Part shown: positions 1-10,606 of the stretch, piece after piece
Numbering within the stretch: the first letter of the stretch is position 1
How the letters are laid out: the number at the start of each line of letters is the position of its first letter
Source: Dipteris shenzhenensis
Taxonomy: Eukaryota; Polypodiophyta; Polypodiopsida; Gleicheniales
Direction: 5' to 3' (one strand)
NCBI GenBank assembly: GCA_047967505.1
Contig: CM106539.1
DNA length: 64,000 nt
The notes under the pieces: model-generated
Seen by the model: the letters and a program-made list of their open reading frames with translations, nothing else
The model's database searches: none
Told to the model about the DNA's origin: nothing
Made by a program: the position numbers and the translations under genes

Positions 1-468
1 TGCACCCTCACACCCTAGTATGGTTTGGGGAAGCCATAAGGGGTTATTTCTCCTTGATCTCGTGGGTGAAGTGGAATCAACCTAGAATTAGGACCTCAAC
101 TATAGTGAACAACACATGCACTTGAGATCAAGAAGAGTCCTAGGAGCTAACCCCCCTAAGCCTAAGGATAGTGCCTCAAATACCCTCTTGTCAAACTACA
201 CACCTAGCTCTACATCCTTAAGTTCAATAAACTCAAAAGTCAATTCTTATGCTATGCACGAACCACCACAAAGATGACATGTCTAGCCCATAAGAGTCCA
301 TGAGCCTAGAAGGAGACATGGGAGAACCCTCCCATGTTACAACCTTAGTGCATTTATCATTTGGAATTTTTAGGAAACTTGGTGGGAATTGGAGTTAGAA
401 TTCCAAATGCCAGTGCTTGAGTCATCACAGGAGGGAGAAAACGTCCAAAAAGCTACCTCTACGTAAGT

Positions 469-533
469 GTACAAAAGGACATGATTTGCAATGTTGGGAT
501 TTGCCCAATGGGGCAAATCATGTACTTTTGTAC
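469..533. repeat. Foldback hairpin, copy A
   Basis: Arms at 469-489 and 513-533 are 21 nt each and reverse-complementary with one mismatch (GTACAAAAGGACATGATTTGC on the left). A short inner stem TTGGG/CCCAA lies at 494-498 and 504-508. The layout resembles a small foldback element or a miRNA-like hairpin. Two relatives lie within 700 bp. The small open frames on both strands here are by-products of the palindrome. Confidence 0.8.
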
Positions 534-829
534 AAATGCATATGTGCTTCATGTTTACTAGAAACATCACAAAGAAAATATTTGGCAATCAAAAGAATTG
601 AGTACAAGGTAGGAAAAAATCAATGGAAATGGTAGAGCTCTAGAAAGCAACATTAAAACATTTGTATAAGTAATTATCATGCAACACATTTGTCTGAAAT
701 TTCAGATGCAACATCACGCAATCAAAAGAAAACACTTGGCAAGGAAAGGCCCTAAATGAAGTGTAATAAAAGATTAATGCAAATGGAAAAGCTACAAGAA
801 TAGATCCATGTAAATGGAAAAGCTACAAT

Positions 830-880
830 AGAACACGAGTTGCAACATTGAGATCTGCCCAAGTGGGAAAATCGTGTTCT
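830..880. repeat. Foldback hairpin, copy B
   Basis: Arms 830-841 and 869-880 are 12 nt with one mismatch. The middle (GCAACATTGAGATCTGCCCA) aligns with the middle of copy A, which has GCAATGTTGGGATTTGCCCA. This copy is more decayed or shorter-armed than A and C. Confidence 0.65.
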
Positions 881-1083
881 TCTACACCCTCGTCAATAGT
901 CACACCCCCATGGTGTCACACTTCCACCATCGCTACTCCCATTAACATTCACCCCTCCCAACTACCTCCCTTCCACCATCTTTGTTCAACTTTTCTCCCT
1001 TGCACCTGATTTCAACCTTAAACAACAAATCTTCAACAAAAAAAAAGGGAGAGGTGGAAGCAATATAAAGCATTAGACAAGTT

Positions 1084-1148
1084 GTACAACAAAACATGAT
1101 TTGTGAGGTTGGGCAGATCCCAACCTCACAACTCGCGTTCTTTTGCAC
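1084..1148. repeat. Foldback hairpin, copy C
   Basis: Arms 1084-1113 and 1119-1148 are 30 nt each and match at 24 of 30 positions. The inner 10 bp are perfect (TGAGGTTGGG) around a 5-nt loop. Its outer arm resembles copies A and B (ACATGATTTG / CGCGAGTTG-type ends), so the three are one family. Confidence 0.75.
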
Positions 1149-1198
1149 ATATTGCCTTATGCAAATTTTTTGATGATGATGTGCACGCACGTGCACAT

Positions 1199-1216
1199 GT
1201 GTGTGTGTGTGTGTGT

Positions 1217-1247
<31 letters not shown>

Positions 1248-1258
1248 TCTCAGGGAGA

Positions 1259-1304
<46 letters not shown>
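1199..1304. repeat. Compound microsatellite (GT)n(GA)n...(CT)n
   Basis: A GT run at 1199-1217 passes into a GA run to about 1247. After a short spacer a CT run at 1261-1304 follows. The GA and CT runs face each other and could form a long imperfect hairpin. Frames through this region encode only Ser/Leu or Arg/Glu repeats and are not genes. Confidence 0.95.
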
Positions 1305-1309
<5 letters not shown>

Positions 1310-1310
1310 C

Positions 1311-1494
1311 ATGGCATCAACCGGCTCATTAGATTCTATTGCATCTTGAAACTTGTTATGTTCCCTCTCTCCCTCCCCCCCCAATCTCTTTCTCTCTCTC
1401 TCTCTCTCTTCATGGCATCAACCGCTCCTTAGATTCTATTGCATCTTGAAAGTTGTCACGTTCCCTCTCTCCCTCTATACCCCTCTCTCCCTGT

Positions 1495-1531
<37 letters not shown>
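1311..1531. repeat. 101-bp tandem duplication with CT runs
   Basis: The sequence starting ATGGCATCAACCG at 1311 recurs at 1412 with few changes (GGCTCATTAG versus GCTCCTTAG). Both copies run into CT-rich tracts, at about 1389-1409 and 1503-1531. The two CT-ended units look like duplications of one microsatellite flank. Confidence 0.8.
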
Positions 1532-1770
1532 ACCTAACTACACTTCTACCTCTATCCCTAACCACACCTCATACATGATAAGATTGCTCCTCTAGCAACC
1601 ACTGCCACTTTCAGGCTCTCACAGGATGGGGGTATAATTTGGAGTATTCATTCAATAAACTCCAAGTCTTCATTTTAAAGCTATTCTAAGCTAGCTTGTG
1701 TTTGAGGATATTCATCTTGCTTAAATGATTCATCATTGCATCACGCCTCTCACCTTGAGATTTGACAACT

Positions 1771-1960
1771 ATATCTTCAGATTGAGATGTGTGAGTAATG
1801 TCTTGCCCTCATAAGTGGACATCATTGTAGTCCATATCTTCAGATTGAGAAGTGTGACTAATGTCTTGCCCTCATAAATGGACATCATTGTAGTCACACA
1901 TCTCAATCTATAGCTTTAATGTTTTGCCCTCATAAATGGACATCCTTGTAGTCCACATCT
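1771..1960. repeat. 63-bp tandem repeat, three copies
   Basis: Unit 1 starts at 1771 and unit 2 at 1834 (ATATCTTCAGATTGAGA). Each carries the phrase TGCCCTCATAA(G/A)TGGACATC. A third, decayed unit from about 1894 keeps the same phrase. No coding potential is seen. Confidence 0.8.
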
Positions 1961-3245
1961 TAGGTGCTTTTGTAAAATGCATCACATAGGCAAACACTAT
2001 ACTCTTTAGACATGTAAAAATTTTAATTTATTTGCATCATAGGCATCCTTCTAAAATTGTATGGCATTCTGTGTTGGAGCAAGCACTTTTCCGTCAACAA
2101 TTCCCATAACTACCATCCCACATAGAGATTCTTTATTCAACGTGTCCCAATGTGGAAGTATGCTAGAGTGTCCAAAACACAAAATTTTGCCACCATTAAT
2201 GCCATCTTGGTGATGACTTGAATCCCTTGTGAATAGTAATTCTTGTTCTTGTGATGCCATCACCCACCAAGTTGCTCCAAATTCCAATCAAGTGTAATGC
2301 ATAATGAAGAGCAAGATGTTCTCTTCCTTGTAGTTTAGAAGTTGTGAATTTGGAGTTTAAAGGAAAAAGTTATGCCCCTTTAAATTTTGATGCCTCTTTA
2401 TGTCAAAGATGAGGCAAATATGCTTCTGGTATTTGCTTTTGCAAAAAAGCTAAAAAATTAAAAACTTTGCCTTAGAGAGAAGTTCTTAATCTGAGGCTTA
2501 CTCCTTTGGAAGTTTTAAGGACTAATTTTTGCTTTCCATCTGGTAAAGATCCTATTTGATGGAAATAGGATGAAACTTTTAGGATTGACGTCTTCATGTG
2601 GAGGATTCTCCAAAATCTCCCACAATGCAACATTCTCTTCTCAAGTGCATACTATGGGATAATGCAATTTCCATTATGCTATAAAATCCCATGAAGAGGA
2701 TGTGCCCTAATTTTTGAAAACTTTGATAAAAGTTTCTACACAAGGTGCCACCATGCTTCTTCCTTCTCCCTATATCACCTTCACATTTGCCATTGGTGGT
2801 TGTATCCTTCTCCTTTTTTCTTCCATCTTCATCCTCCTAGATTCTTCTTGCTCATTTTCCTCCTTTAGCCTTGCCACATTGCAACCCAAACTTCTCTATA
2901 ACCAGTTGCCATTTGCAGCTATCCCATGAGCTCTCTCCTACATGTTGTCTTAGCGCAACCATCTGATCCACCTTCACTTTTCTAGATTTTTGTTGCAATA
3001 GTTCATGCTGGCTATTCTTTTGGTGTTTGCTTGCAAATTTGTGTCATGGTACTTCCACGAGTCTCCCTCTTCTGCAGCTTGTCCTATTTAATCGACTAGT
3101 TTCTTTGCTTTTGTTTGAGGTCATCTTCATGTTGGATATCTAGTTTTATATTTGACCATTTGGCCATTCTCAGTTGTTCTTCGTTCTTTTCTTAGCATTC
3201 CCATTTCTTGATGAGTGTATGCTCTATCTCTCTCGGGATCCCTCT
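1961..3245. other. No recognisable gene
   Basis: AT-rich sequence with short open frames on both strands (the longest is 78 codons, minus strand, 2051-2287). None resembles a family I know. It ends at the LTR of an antisense copia remnant. Confidence 0.6.
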
Positions 3246-3425
3246 TGAGAGATCTCAACAATAGAAGTAGAACAAAAGAAGGAGAGAGAGAGAAGAGCCA
3301 TAAGAGAGAGCCACACAAGTTTTGGTGGGTACAAAACACCCCAATCTTCTATGTAATTCATATATATATGTGTTTGAGCATTGTACATAACCGAGGTTAA
3401 GGTACAATGGCCTTTAACCCCCACA
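3246..3425 (-). repeat. 3' LTR of the antisense copia remnant
   Basis: On the minus strand it starts TGTGGGGGTTAAAGG and ends near TTGAGATCTCTCAA, about 180 bp. It aligns along its length with both LTRs of the 16-22 kb element, including the block ACCCACCAAAA.CTTGTGTGG. Directly upstream on that strand lies a purine tract (TTTAAGTGGGAGGT), the polypurine tract. Confidence 0.85.
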
Positions 3426-3524
3426 ACCTCCCACTTAAAGGCTAATGTGCCTTTAAGGGAGAACTACTAGTGAGCATACTATCCAATGCCCATCAATACA
3501 TGACAATACTCAAACCGCTGACTA

Positions 3525-4713
3525 GGTAGACTCTTTGTCTCAACATATCTACAGGGTTATCATAGCTCTATGTGCTTGTCCTCAAGTACCTCCCTAATAA
3601 AATGGTACCTGGCCTCAATGTGTCTGGTCTTTGCATGAAAGACCAGATTCCGTGCTTGTTGAATAGCACTCATGGACTCACTATGCAATGTTGGTACACC
3701 TCTATGAATCCCCAAGTCTCCCACTAGTCGATCAAGCCATATAGCCTACTTGCAACCCTCCATGGATGCAACATACTCAACCTCTGTGCTAGACAAAGCA
3801 ATGCACTTATGTGCGCAAGACATCCACGACACTGCATGAGATGTAAAGGTGAACACATAACCACAAGTGGATCTCCTGCTATCCACATGCCCTGCATAGC
3901 CTGAATCTGTGTACCCAAGTACAGGCATCTCTCCTCTACCAAAGTAGATACACATATAGTTGGTACCCTTCATGTACCTCATGATGCACTTAACTGCCTC
4001 CCGATGCCTCTTTCCTAGATTAGCCATATATCAGAGCTAACAACTCCCACTACAAATGCAATGTTCAGTCTAGTAGCTATCAAAGCATACATAAAACTCC
4101 CTAGCCACCGTTGATGCATAAGGAACCTTGGCCATCATGGCCCTCTCCTCATCTAATTTAGGACTATCTGCCTGACTTAGTTTCACATATCGAGGCAATG
4201 GAGTACTTACTACCTTCCCCCTCTTCATATTGAAATGCTGCAACACTTTTGTAACATACTCCTTCTGTGAAAGCCAAAGGAGTTTCCTACTCCGATCACA
4301 CGCGATGCTCATACCAAGAATATGACCTGCAAGTCCCAAATCCTTCATGTCAAAGGCCTTAGGCAACTTGGCCTTCAATGCATCTAGATCATAAGTGTCC
4401 TTTCTAGCCAATAGCATATCATCCACATAAAGTGCTAGGAGTATCAGGCTATTATCCTTAGCCCTTTTAGTGTAGAGGCAATGATCAATCTCACTTCTTC
4501 TGAAACCCTGAGACTAAATAAAAGCATCAAACTTTTGATACTATTCTTTAGGCATTTGCTTAAAGCCATAGAGACTCTTTTTCAGCTTGCAAACCAAATG
4601 CTCTTTGCCCTTTTCTTCAAAGCCTTCCGGTTGTACCATGTAAATTTCCTCATGCAAATCCCCATGCAAGAAAGTTGTCTTGACATCCATCTGCATAAGC
4701 TCCATATCCTCTA
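3525..4713 (-). pseudogene. Copia RT/RNase H fragment
   Basis: The minus strand reads through copia reverse transcriptase from the motif KTxFLHGDLHEEIYMV (about 4690-4640) to RNase H. The YVDD-type catalytic region lies near 4430-4410 (a residue run ending DDMLLARK). Connection-domain phrases such as LWLSQKEYVTKVLQHFNM follow. RNase H has YTDSGYAGHVDSRRST and then SSTEVEYVA. Reading frames are broken near 4480 and 4070 and again after 3750. The N-terminal RT, integrase and protease are absent. Near-identical phrases occur in the complete element, confirming the family. Confidence 0.85.
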
Positions 4714-5494
4714 TTGGGGGCTTTCCATTTTTCGAGCGAAAACCCTCGAGCGACGAGCAGACAAAAGGTGGGAGGGATCAAAATATATAGGCTCAAGTCA
4801 TTTTTGGGGAGCACAAAATTCTAAATTATTTCATGGAATATATAAGTAAATATGAAATATTGATGAACATAGATAGAATATAAATATACCTTTATATAAT
4901 ATACATATATAATGTCCAAGTGGTGACTTATTTTATGACTTTCAAATATCCTTTCTTTTCCTTTCACCATTGGTTGGATCATGAAAATTTGAGCAAATAT
5001 CCTCTTTATAGCTCCTCATGATGAGCTAAGAAAAATATATAACGTCTTTGTAATAGACCTTCTGAGTGTATTATGCTATAGTAATTTGGTTTGAAGAGCT
5101 TGCCCCAATAGTATTCCGCCAATGGAATACCCTTGGAGAGCCTACAAAGAATGGGTCATAACTTTTGCTCCTTAGCTCAGATTGAGGAGTTGTAAAATGG
5201 AAAAATATTCAAATTTCATGATCTATGCAATGGTAGGCTTAAAATCATAATTTATAGAGGTATAGAAGATATAAATTAGAAATTTCAACATGTATATAAG
5301 AGTTACAACTTTTTCCTAATTCATATTATGGTAGGAAGGAGTTCAGTAGGGACCACATTTCCTTAAAAGTACTTAGGTTTGGAGAATTGGGAATATTTTG
5401 AAAATACCTCCCTTGCCTTCCCATATTTGATAATGTATTAGAGATTAATTTATGATCGATAATACTTCAACTATGGGATTGCTAAAGCTAAGGG
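4714..5494. other. Non-homologous block inside the copia remnant
   Basis: About 780 bp, AT-rich, sits where the complete family member has most of gag, protease and integrase. It starts just after the RT phrase near 4713 and ends where gag similarity resumes near 5495. No open frame or transposon domain is visible. It may be filler from a repair event or a decayed nested insertion. Confidence 0.6.
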
Positions 5495-5893
5495 AAAATA
5501 AATTGACTCTGCAAGATGAAGTGTAATAGTAGACTTTGCTAATGCATCCAACTCATCCTCAGACATATCTGTGGGCTTAACTCCAATCCCTGGCAAGGGC
5601 TTAATCTGCTTCTTTTGAATAAATACCTTATCTGTTCTTTTCATTAAGAAAAGTTTGTCCCATCAAACTTTTAAATGCTGAAAAACTCCTTTTTAGACAT
5701 GGAAGAGGATGCCATGATGCAAATGAAGCAAAATCCCAAATGCTAGTACTTGCAAGAGAGAAATCACACCAAATACCAGGTGCACCCAAATATGTCTAGC
5801 TTAATCAAGGATAGTGTCACCAAAACTCAAGGCTCAAAGCATCAAAATGCATCTGGCTCATGTGCATATACTACGCATCCATATGAGCAAATA
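5495..5893 (-). pseudogene. Copia gag start and leader fragment
   Basis: Minus strand. The region around 5715-5700 is the gag start (ATGGCATCCTCTTCCATG). It is followed by a phrase like KKEFFSI.KFDGTNFS and ends near 5495. Upstream leader similarity continues to about 5893 and matches 17225-17404 of the complete element (TCTCTTGCA.GCACTAGCATTTGG). A frameshift and stops are present in the short gag part. Nothing past the first 80 or so gag codons remains. Confidence 0.8.
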
Positions 5894-6951
5894 TTTTTTG
5901 CCATACCTCCCAATTATATTCGTCCATACTATTGTATTTTGATTGTTGTGATTGTTACACGGTAAAATTTTCTAATTCTCATAATTGACACTCTTTTAAC
6001 CAATACTTTTTTGAGCTCTTACTTTGTTATTATTGTTACTAAGCATTTTCTTATGCACATAACTAATACTTTGTTGTGTGCTTCATTTTGTAGTCCTAGT
6101 TACTATTTGTAGTAATGGCAAGGACAAAAAAAAATGCTAGAGAAAGAGAGAGGGTCCATCTATAGTAGAAGCTGCAGCACCACCATCTAAAGTGAGGACA
6201 CAAAGAGATGGGCCATAAATTGCAAAGGTAAGTGCAAGTCATCCCAAGCAGGAAGAGCCTATGCATGTCCTCGAACAAACAAGAAAGAGGAGATTCAAGC
6301 AAGAAGCTCAACTTTAAGGGGGATTAGAAAAGCTCAAAAGAGAATGGGATTTTACATTCCTAAGGCACTCTTCTAGAGGTTTGTCAAGGAAATCTATGAC
6401 AGCTAGATCCCCAAGGACGTAAATTCAATTAGAGAGTTTGAGCTTACAAAGGATTGTAGAAAAGCATGAAAGTATAGAAATGGAGAAGTGATGGATACAA
6501 TCATCTTGGCAGCTCTCTGATAACTTTATTTTTTTTGGATTACTTAAAGTAGCCAAATTTTTTTTATATCATTCCTAGCCAGTTCAATGATTTTGCAGCA
6601 TGCTCAAGCTAAAATTGCATGAGTCTATTCAACAAATTGTACATATTGTAGACCGTACAATCTACTTCATCAAAGAGAACCATCTGAGTAGATTGAAAAA
6701 TGGTTCATGTATTGCAATTTCTAGATAGTTGATGTGATGACCCTCCCCTATCACTCAGAGTAAGTGAATAGGGGCCCCCAGTTGGTGAAAAATGGTATTA
6801 AACCATGAAAGATCGGGGAGGGGGAGGGGGAGGGGAAGGGATAAATTGCATGGAAGGATTTTCTTGACATGTGGCCGCCCTTCTCAACTTCTCTGCATTG
6901 CCTCTTATCACTTATAAATCTTGTTTAGAGTTTTCTTGATACCTTGGACAT
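5894..6951. other. No recognisable gene; G-rich run at 6814-6840
   Basis: No supported gene. A plus-strand start at 6114 (MARTKK) stops within about 20 codons and broken basic frames continue to about 6500. A run of four or more G-tracts of 3-5 G at 6814-6840, separated by single A or AA, fits an intramolecular G-quadruplex pattern. Confidence 0.5.
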
Positions 6952-7890
6952 TCATTTATGCCAGTTTCTCAAGATGCGCTCGAGCTCAATCAGACATGAT
7001 TCTTTTCCTATAATTGTTGCTGCCCGAGAGAGCCAAGGGAGTAGACATGGGAAACCTCTTAGTTGGACCAAATGAGAGATACTCTTCTCCTCCTTGTAGA
7101 ACTCTCTGTGGTTGCTATTGACTAGGAGAAGGGTGGAGAGGGCCTGAGCTACTGTCTCTTGCTTTGAGCTCCCTTTGGCCTCCAGCATCTTGGTGAGGGA
7201 TGGAATGCAGCCAACCTCCCCCAATTGCCTTCTCACATCCATGGAAGCAAAAAGATTGTAGATAGTCGAGGCAACCAACTATTGGACAAAGGATGTGCAA
7301 GTCTTGAGAACATCTGCCAAGTGCGTAACATAGCTTGCAGAAATCAAGGCTTTTGCATTCATTGGTGAGGCTGCCAGATTGCGGAAAGCTTCGATTGCAA
7401 TCTCTTGAGCCTTGGGAGAGGTTCCTTTGTTGAGGTCGATGAGAAGGGCCTTGATGCCTCTCTACCTCACAATTAGCTGCCTCAGTCTATCGTCCCTAGA
7501 TACAAGATCGTGCAATGCCTTCATAGCATTCTCCTACGCTTGAGCTGTGCTTGAGGCATGCCCAATGTAACTAGCTCTGTCATTGTTGGTATAACTCCTT
7601 CCTTTGCCAAATAACTTGCATGCTTGAATCTAGGAGGTGCGACAAGTCACCCTGATCTGCAACTAACAAGACACCTTTCTCATCCTCTTTCAAATAACCA
7701 ATCAAAGCATCCAATGCGCTCTTCTTGAACTCCATGTTCCCGATTTTCAGTTTTGCAAATAGATCCCAGACATGTAAAGTTGCTGGCTCTTTCTTTGCAA
7801 GATTGCTTGAGATCTCTCTATCTCTATCTAGCTGTGATGTGCTGTCGCTTAATGGAACGAGTTTTAGATACAACTTTTCCAAATTCTTGT
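6952..7890 (-). pseudogene. Armadillo-repeat protein pseudogene
   Basis: The minus strand encodes a helical repeat protein in pieces. The upstream piece (7882-7580) reads KSALDALIGYLKEDEKGVLLVAD, typical of plant ARM-repeat proteins with Leu/Ala-rich helices. A middle piece (about 7560-7280) gives ENAMKALHDLVSRDDRLRQL and AQEIAIEAFRNLAASP. The last piece (7278-6952) gives IYNLFASMDVRRQLGEVGCI and ALSTLLLVNSN. In-frame stops and shifts separate the pieces (for example before QGRS near 7580 and near 7280). No GT-AG intron is needed to join the blocks, so it may be an intronless retrocopy, though a single broken exon is equally possible. It resembles the ARM superfamily proteins with an N-terminal DUF7032-type region; the subfamily is uncertain. 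Role in that family: protein-interaction scaffold. Confidence 0.7.
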
Positions 7891-8819
7891 TTTGTCATTG
7901 ATGCAATGCCAATTCGAAATGCATAGTCGATTAGATCACAAAATTACAATCCCATTGCAAAAAATCAGAGATGAATACGAGATTTGAGTGCTGAGATAAT
8001 GAATTTTTTTCATTAAGTAATTAGTCATTTATGCTACATAAAATCTTCAAGGTTCTATTTAAGCTATGAAATCTAATCTATATATGCATCTTTTATTGCA
8101 GTCAATATTGGAGTTTAGTAGCAATTGATCTATCACAAAAATAGTGCTTTTGCTTCAACTCCTCAGAAGGGACTCATAAGGAGATTAACCTGTATGTGAT
8201 CTCAATTTCCTACAAGCAGTATCTTGATTCTAAAATTTAGTAGAGGAACTTTCCCCCCCCTATCTACTCATAACAACTATCTCAATTGCAATGTTATCAA
8301 AAGATTATTTGATGCATTGGATTATTGCTCCTTGATGTCAATTTGTTAGATGCAGTTGAACCCTGTCACTTGGAGGTAAGACTTGAATTTCTCTTTATCT
8401 TGTGAACATTTTTACCCAAAGAGCTTTAAGCTAAAAATATTCTCTATGTTGTACAGACACCACGGTAAGAAGATGCACATTCTTACGGGTGGAGTGTTCA
8501 ACTAGGTTCTACCAAAAATTGTAAGTACCATTAGCTCTCCATTTCGTATCATTCATGTATTGAAAATTGATATATAACAATAAGAAAATGAGTTTCCATT
8601 ACTATTACTAACTGTACAGTTGAAGGTTGATAGTTATGATGCAAACTGTATATAATTCGAGCTAGGATAATTATGGAGCTTCTTCAATATGCTTCTTCTA
8701 CAACCAAAGTGAAAAGTATGGGAGTAGGAAGCTCAAAGAAAAAGGAAGAGGTCATGCTAGAGAAGCTATATAAGTATGTGAAGGATGTGGAGAAAAATGT
8801 ACAGGTGCAGGCAAAGGAC
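7891..8819. other. No recognisable gene
   Basis: AT-rich. A plus-strand frame of 105 codons starts at 8673 with a Lys/Glu/Val-rich start (LYKYVKDVEKNVQVQAKDQL) and then runs into a low-complexity repeat. I do not recognise it and give it no function. Confidence 0.5.
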
Positions 8820-9180
8820 CAACTTCAGAGAATAATCTTTCACCTCAAGACCCTCCATAGGATGATCAGCTTCCACCTTAGGACCCTCCACCTTAGCATA
8901 CAAATTCCAGATTGGGACCTCCATAGGATCACCCATTGCCTCAAGGGCAGCCCTCAGATCAAGAGCAGGCTGAGCCAGCCTCCTCTATGAGTTGAGCTTT
9001 AGACTACTTACACACTATAATTTCCTCATATTTCTATTATTGAGATACTTCATGTGTAAAAATCGTTGGTCCTAGGTAATCTAAACAATCTCCCTAAGGA
9101 TGATTTTGGATTGTAATAGCTTCTAAATTGTTTTTTTATCATGTATGTATCATAAATGAATATGCTTTGGAAATGTACCT
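8820..9180. repeat. Diverged direct repeat, copy 1
   Basis: Contains the run CTTCCACCTTAGGACCCTCCA, then TAGACTACTTACACAC, TACTTCATGTGTAAAAATCG and a GTACCTTCTGTCTTCA end. Each has a matching phrase in the same order at 9560-9880. Confidence 0.55.
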
Positions 9181-9205
9181 TCTGTCTTCATAGGAATGTT
9201 GTTAT

Positions 9206-9255
<50 letters not shown>

Positions 9256-9285
9256 CGAGAGAGCGAGAGAGAGAGAGAGAGAGAG
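9206..9285. repeat. (GATA)n(GA)n microsatellite
   Basis: About eight GATA units to about 9240, then an interrupted GA run to 9285. It lies between the two diverged repeat copies. Confidence 0.95.
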
Positions 9286-9559
9286 TTTTGACTCATGAAT
9301 ATGCAAAATATGGACATAGATATTTTACAACCATGTACATGAAGAGACTACAACTAGATAGGGGGAAAATATAGATCAATATATTCACAATCACATTGTA
9401 CAAATGCCAATAGGAGAGAAAAATTCATTTAATCTGTAACTCTTGTTCTAGACTATAGCTTACAAAGGATCAATAGTCCATTGTGTCTGACTGTCACCCT
9501 ACATCCAAGAGTGGTAGCCTCTATTTAGCAAATGCCTCCAAATTGGAAATGCATCCTGA

Positions 9560-9880
9560 AGACTCAAGATAAGAGAATCTTTAATGAGCTTCCATCTCAG
9601 GACCCCCCAACATCAGCCATTGCCTCGGGATCAACTTGTAGAGCAAGATCAGATTATGACAGAGAATCAATATTCTCTTTGAGTTTAATAGTAGACTAGA
9701 TAGACACGTACTTCCCTCACATCTATAATATTGGCATACTTCACATGTAGAAAATCATTGGTCTTTTGTATTGATACAATACTTATAATCATGAAATTCA
9801 AGCTATCTCAATAATCCCATTTTGGAGGTCTCTACATTGAATTGTACTTTCTGTCCTTCACAATACCTATTAGCATGTAG
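9560..9880. repeat. Diverged direct repeat, copy 2
   Basis: Matches 8820-9180 in order: GCTTCCATCTCAGGACCCCC, TAGTAGACTAGATAGACACG, TACTTCACATGTAGAAAATC and GTACTTTCTGTCCTTCA. Similarity is patchy, so the duplication is old. Confidence 0.55.
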
Positions 9881-10427
9881 TGTTAACAAATCCATAGTGT
9901 TAATTACTAAGCATAAAACATTGAATTAAATAAAAATTCAAAGTTTACCTTGTTGTTGTTGAGAATGAATGCAAATCCTTGTCCTATATATCCATATGAA
10001 TGTCATGGTGCAATTGGAGTGTGTGCAACATTGTTTGAGTGATATAACACTCAACAAGTTTCCATTCTCATTAATTGTAAAGTCAATTGATTCGTTCTCA
10101 AGACCAAACAAGTTAAGATCTTGATCCATTTGAATAATTTGGTTCCCAATCAATCTACTATGTTTATAGTAAGATGAAAATAGAAAATTATGAGCCACAG
10201 TCAATGATCATGTACTTAAGTTGAACCGAACTATGCACAACCTCAGTGTGTACTAAGTTGGATGTTATCCTATCCCAACCATCATCTGAGAAGTCTAGAA
10301 GATCTTTTGTGCCATTGGCTTTATAATTAAGCATAACCTTGATTGAAAAATGGCTATATAACTCAACAAAAATTGTGATTGGCATGCAAATTATATTTTC
10401 CAAATTCTAGTAGCAACCTCTGGCTAC
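9881..10427 (-). other. Unrecognised minus-strand frames
   Basis: Two overlapping minus-strand frames (10403-10188, 71 codons; 10204-9938, 88 codons) could be one coding stretch split by a frameshift near 10200. The residues (for example LDFSDDGWDRITSNL) match no family I know. Coding status is unproven. Confidence 0.25.
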
Positions 10428-10606
10428 AAAGAGCACTGTACTTATGTTAACAGCTTGGTATGTCTCTGTCACACTACCTTGAAGAGCACTGTACTTATGT
10501 TCACAGCTTGGTATGTCTCTATCGCAAAGAGCACTATACTTATGTTAATAGCTTGGTATGTCTCTGTCACAGCTTAGTATGTCTCTATCACACTACCTTG
10601 AAGAAT
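10428..10606. repeat. Irregular 45-53 bp tandem repeat
   Basis: AAGAGCACTGTACTTATGTT occurs at about 10429, 10482 and 10527, each followed by AGCTTGGTATGTCTCT. Spacing is 53 then 45 bp, and a fourth partial unit starts near 10570. Confidence 0.8.

Larger units (their letters stand above)
3246..5893 (-). mobile_element. Rearranged Ty1/copia remnant
   Basis: A decayed member of the copia family found complete at 16021-21835, in the opposite orientation. Reading the minus strand from the right it has part of the 5' leader and gag start (5893-5495), a block with no similarity to the element (5494-4714), the RT to RNase H region (4713 to about 3525), the 3' spacer, and one LTR (3425-3246). Protease, integrase and most of gag are missing, as is a 5' LTR. 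The order is collinear with the complete element, so the simplest history is an internal deletion with filler or nested insertion plus loss of the 5' end. It cannot transpose autonomously. Confidence 0.85.

Noticed and set aside
2051-2287. 78-codon minus-strand frame as a gene
   Set aside because: Short, isolated, no start context or family match.
9206-9285. A CRISPR-like or other regular array
   Set aside because: It is a simple GATA/GA microsatellite without spacers; no array with unique spacers was seen anywhere in the window.
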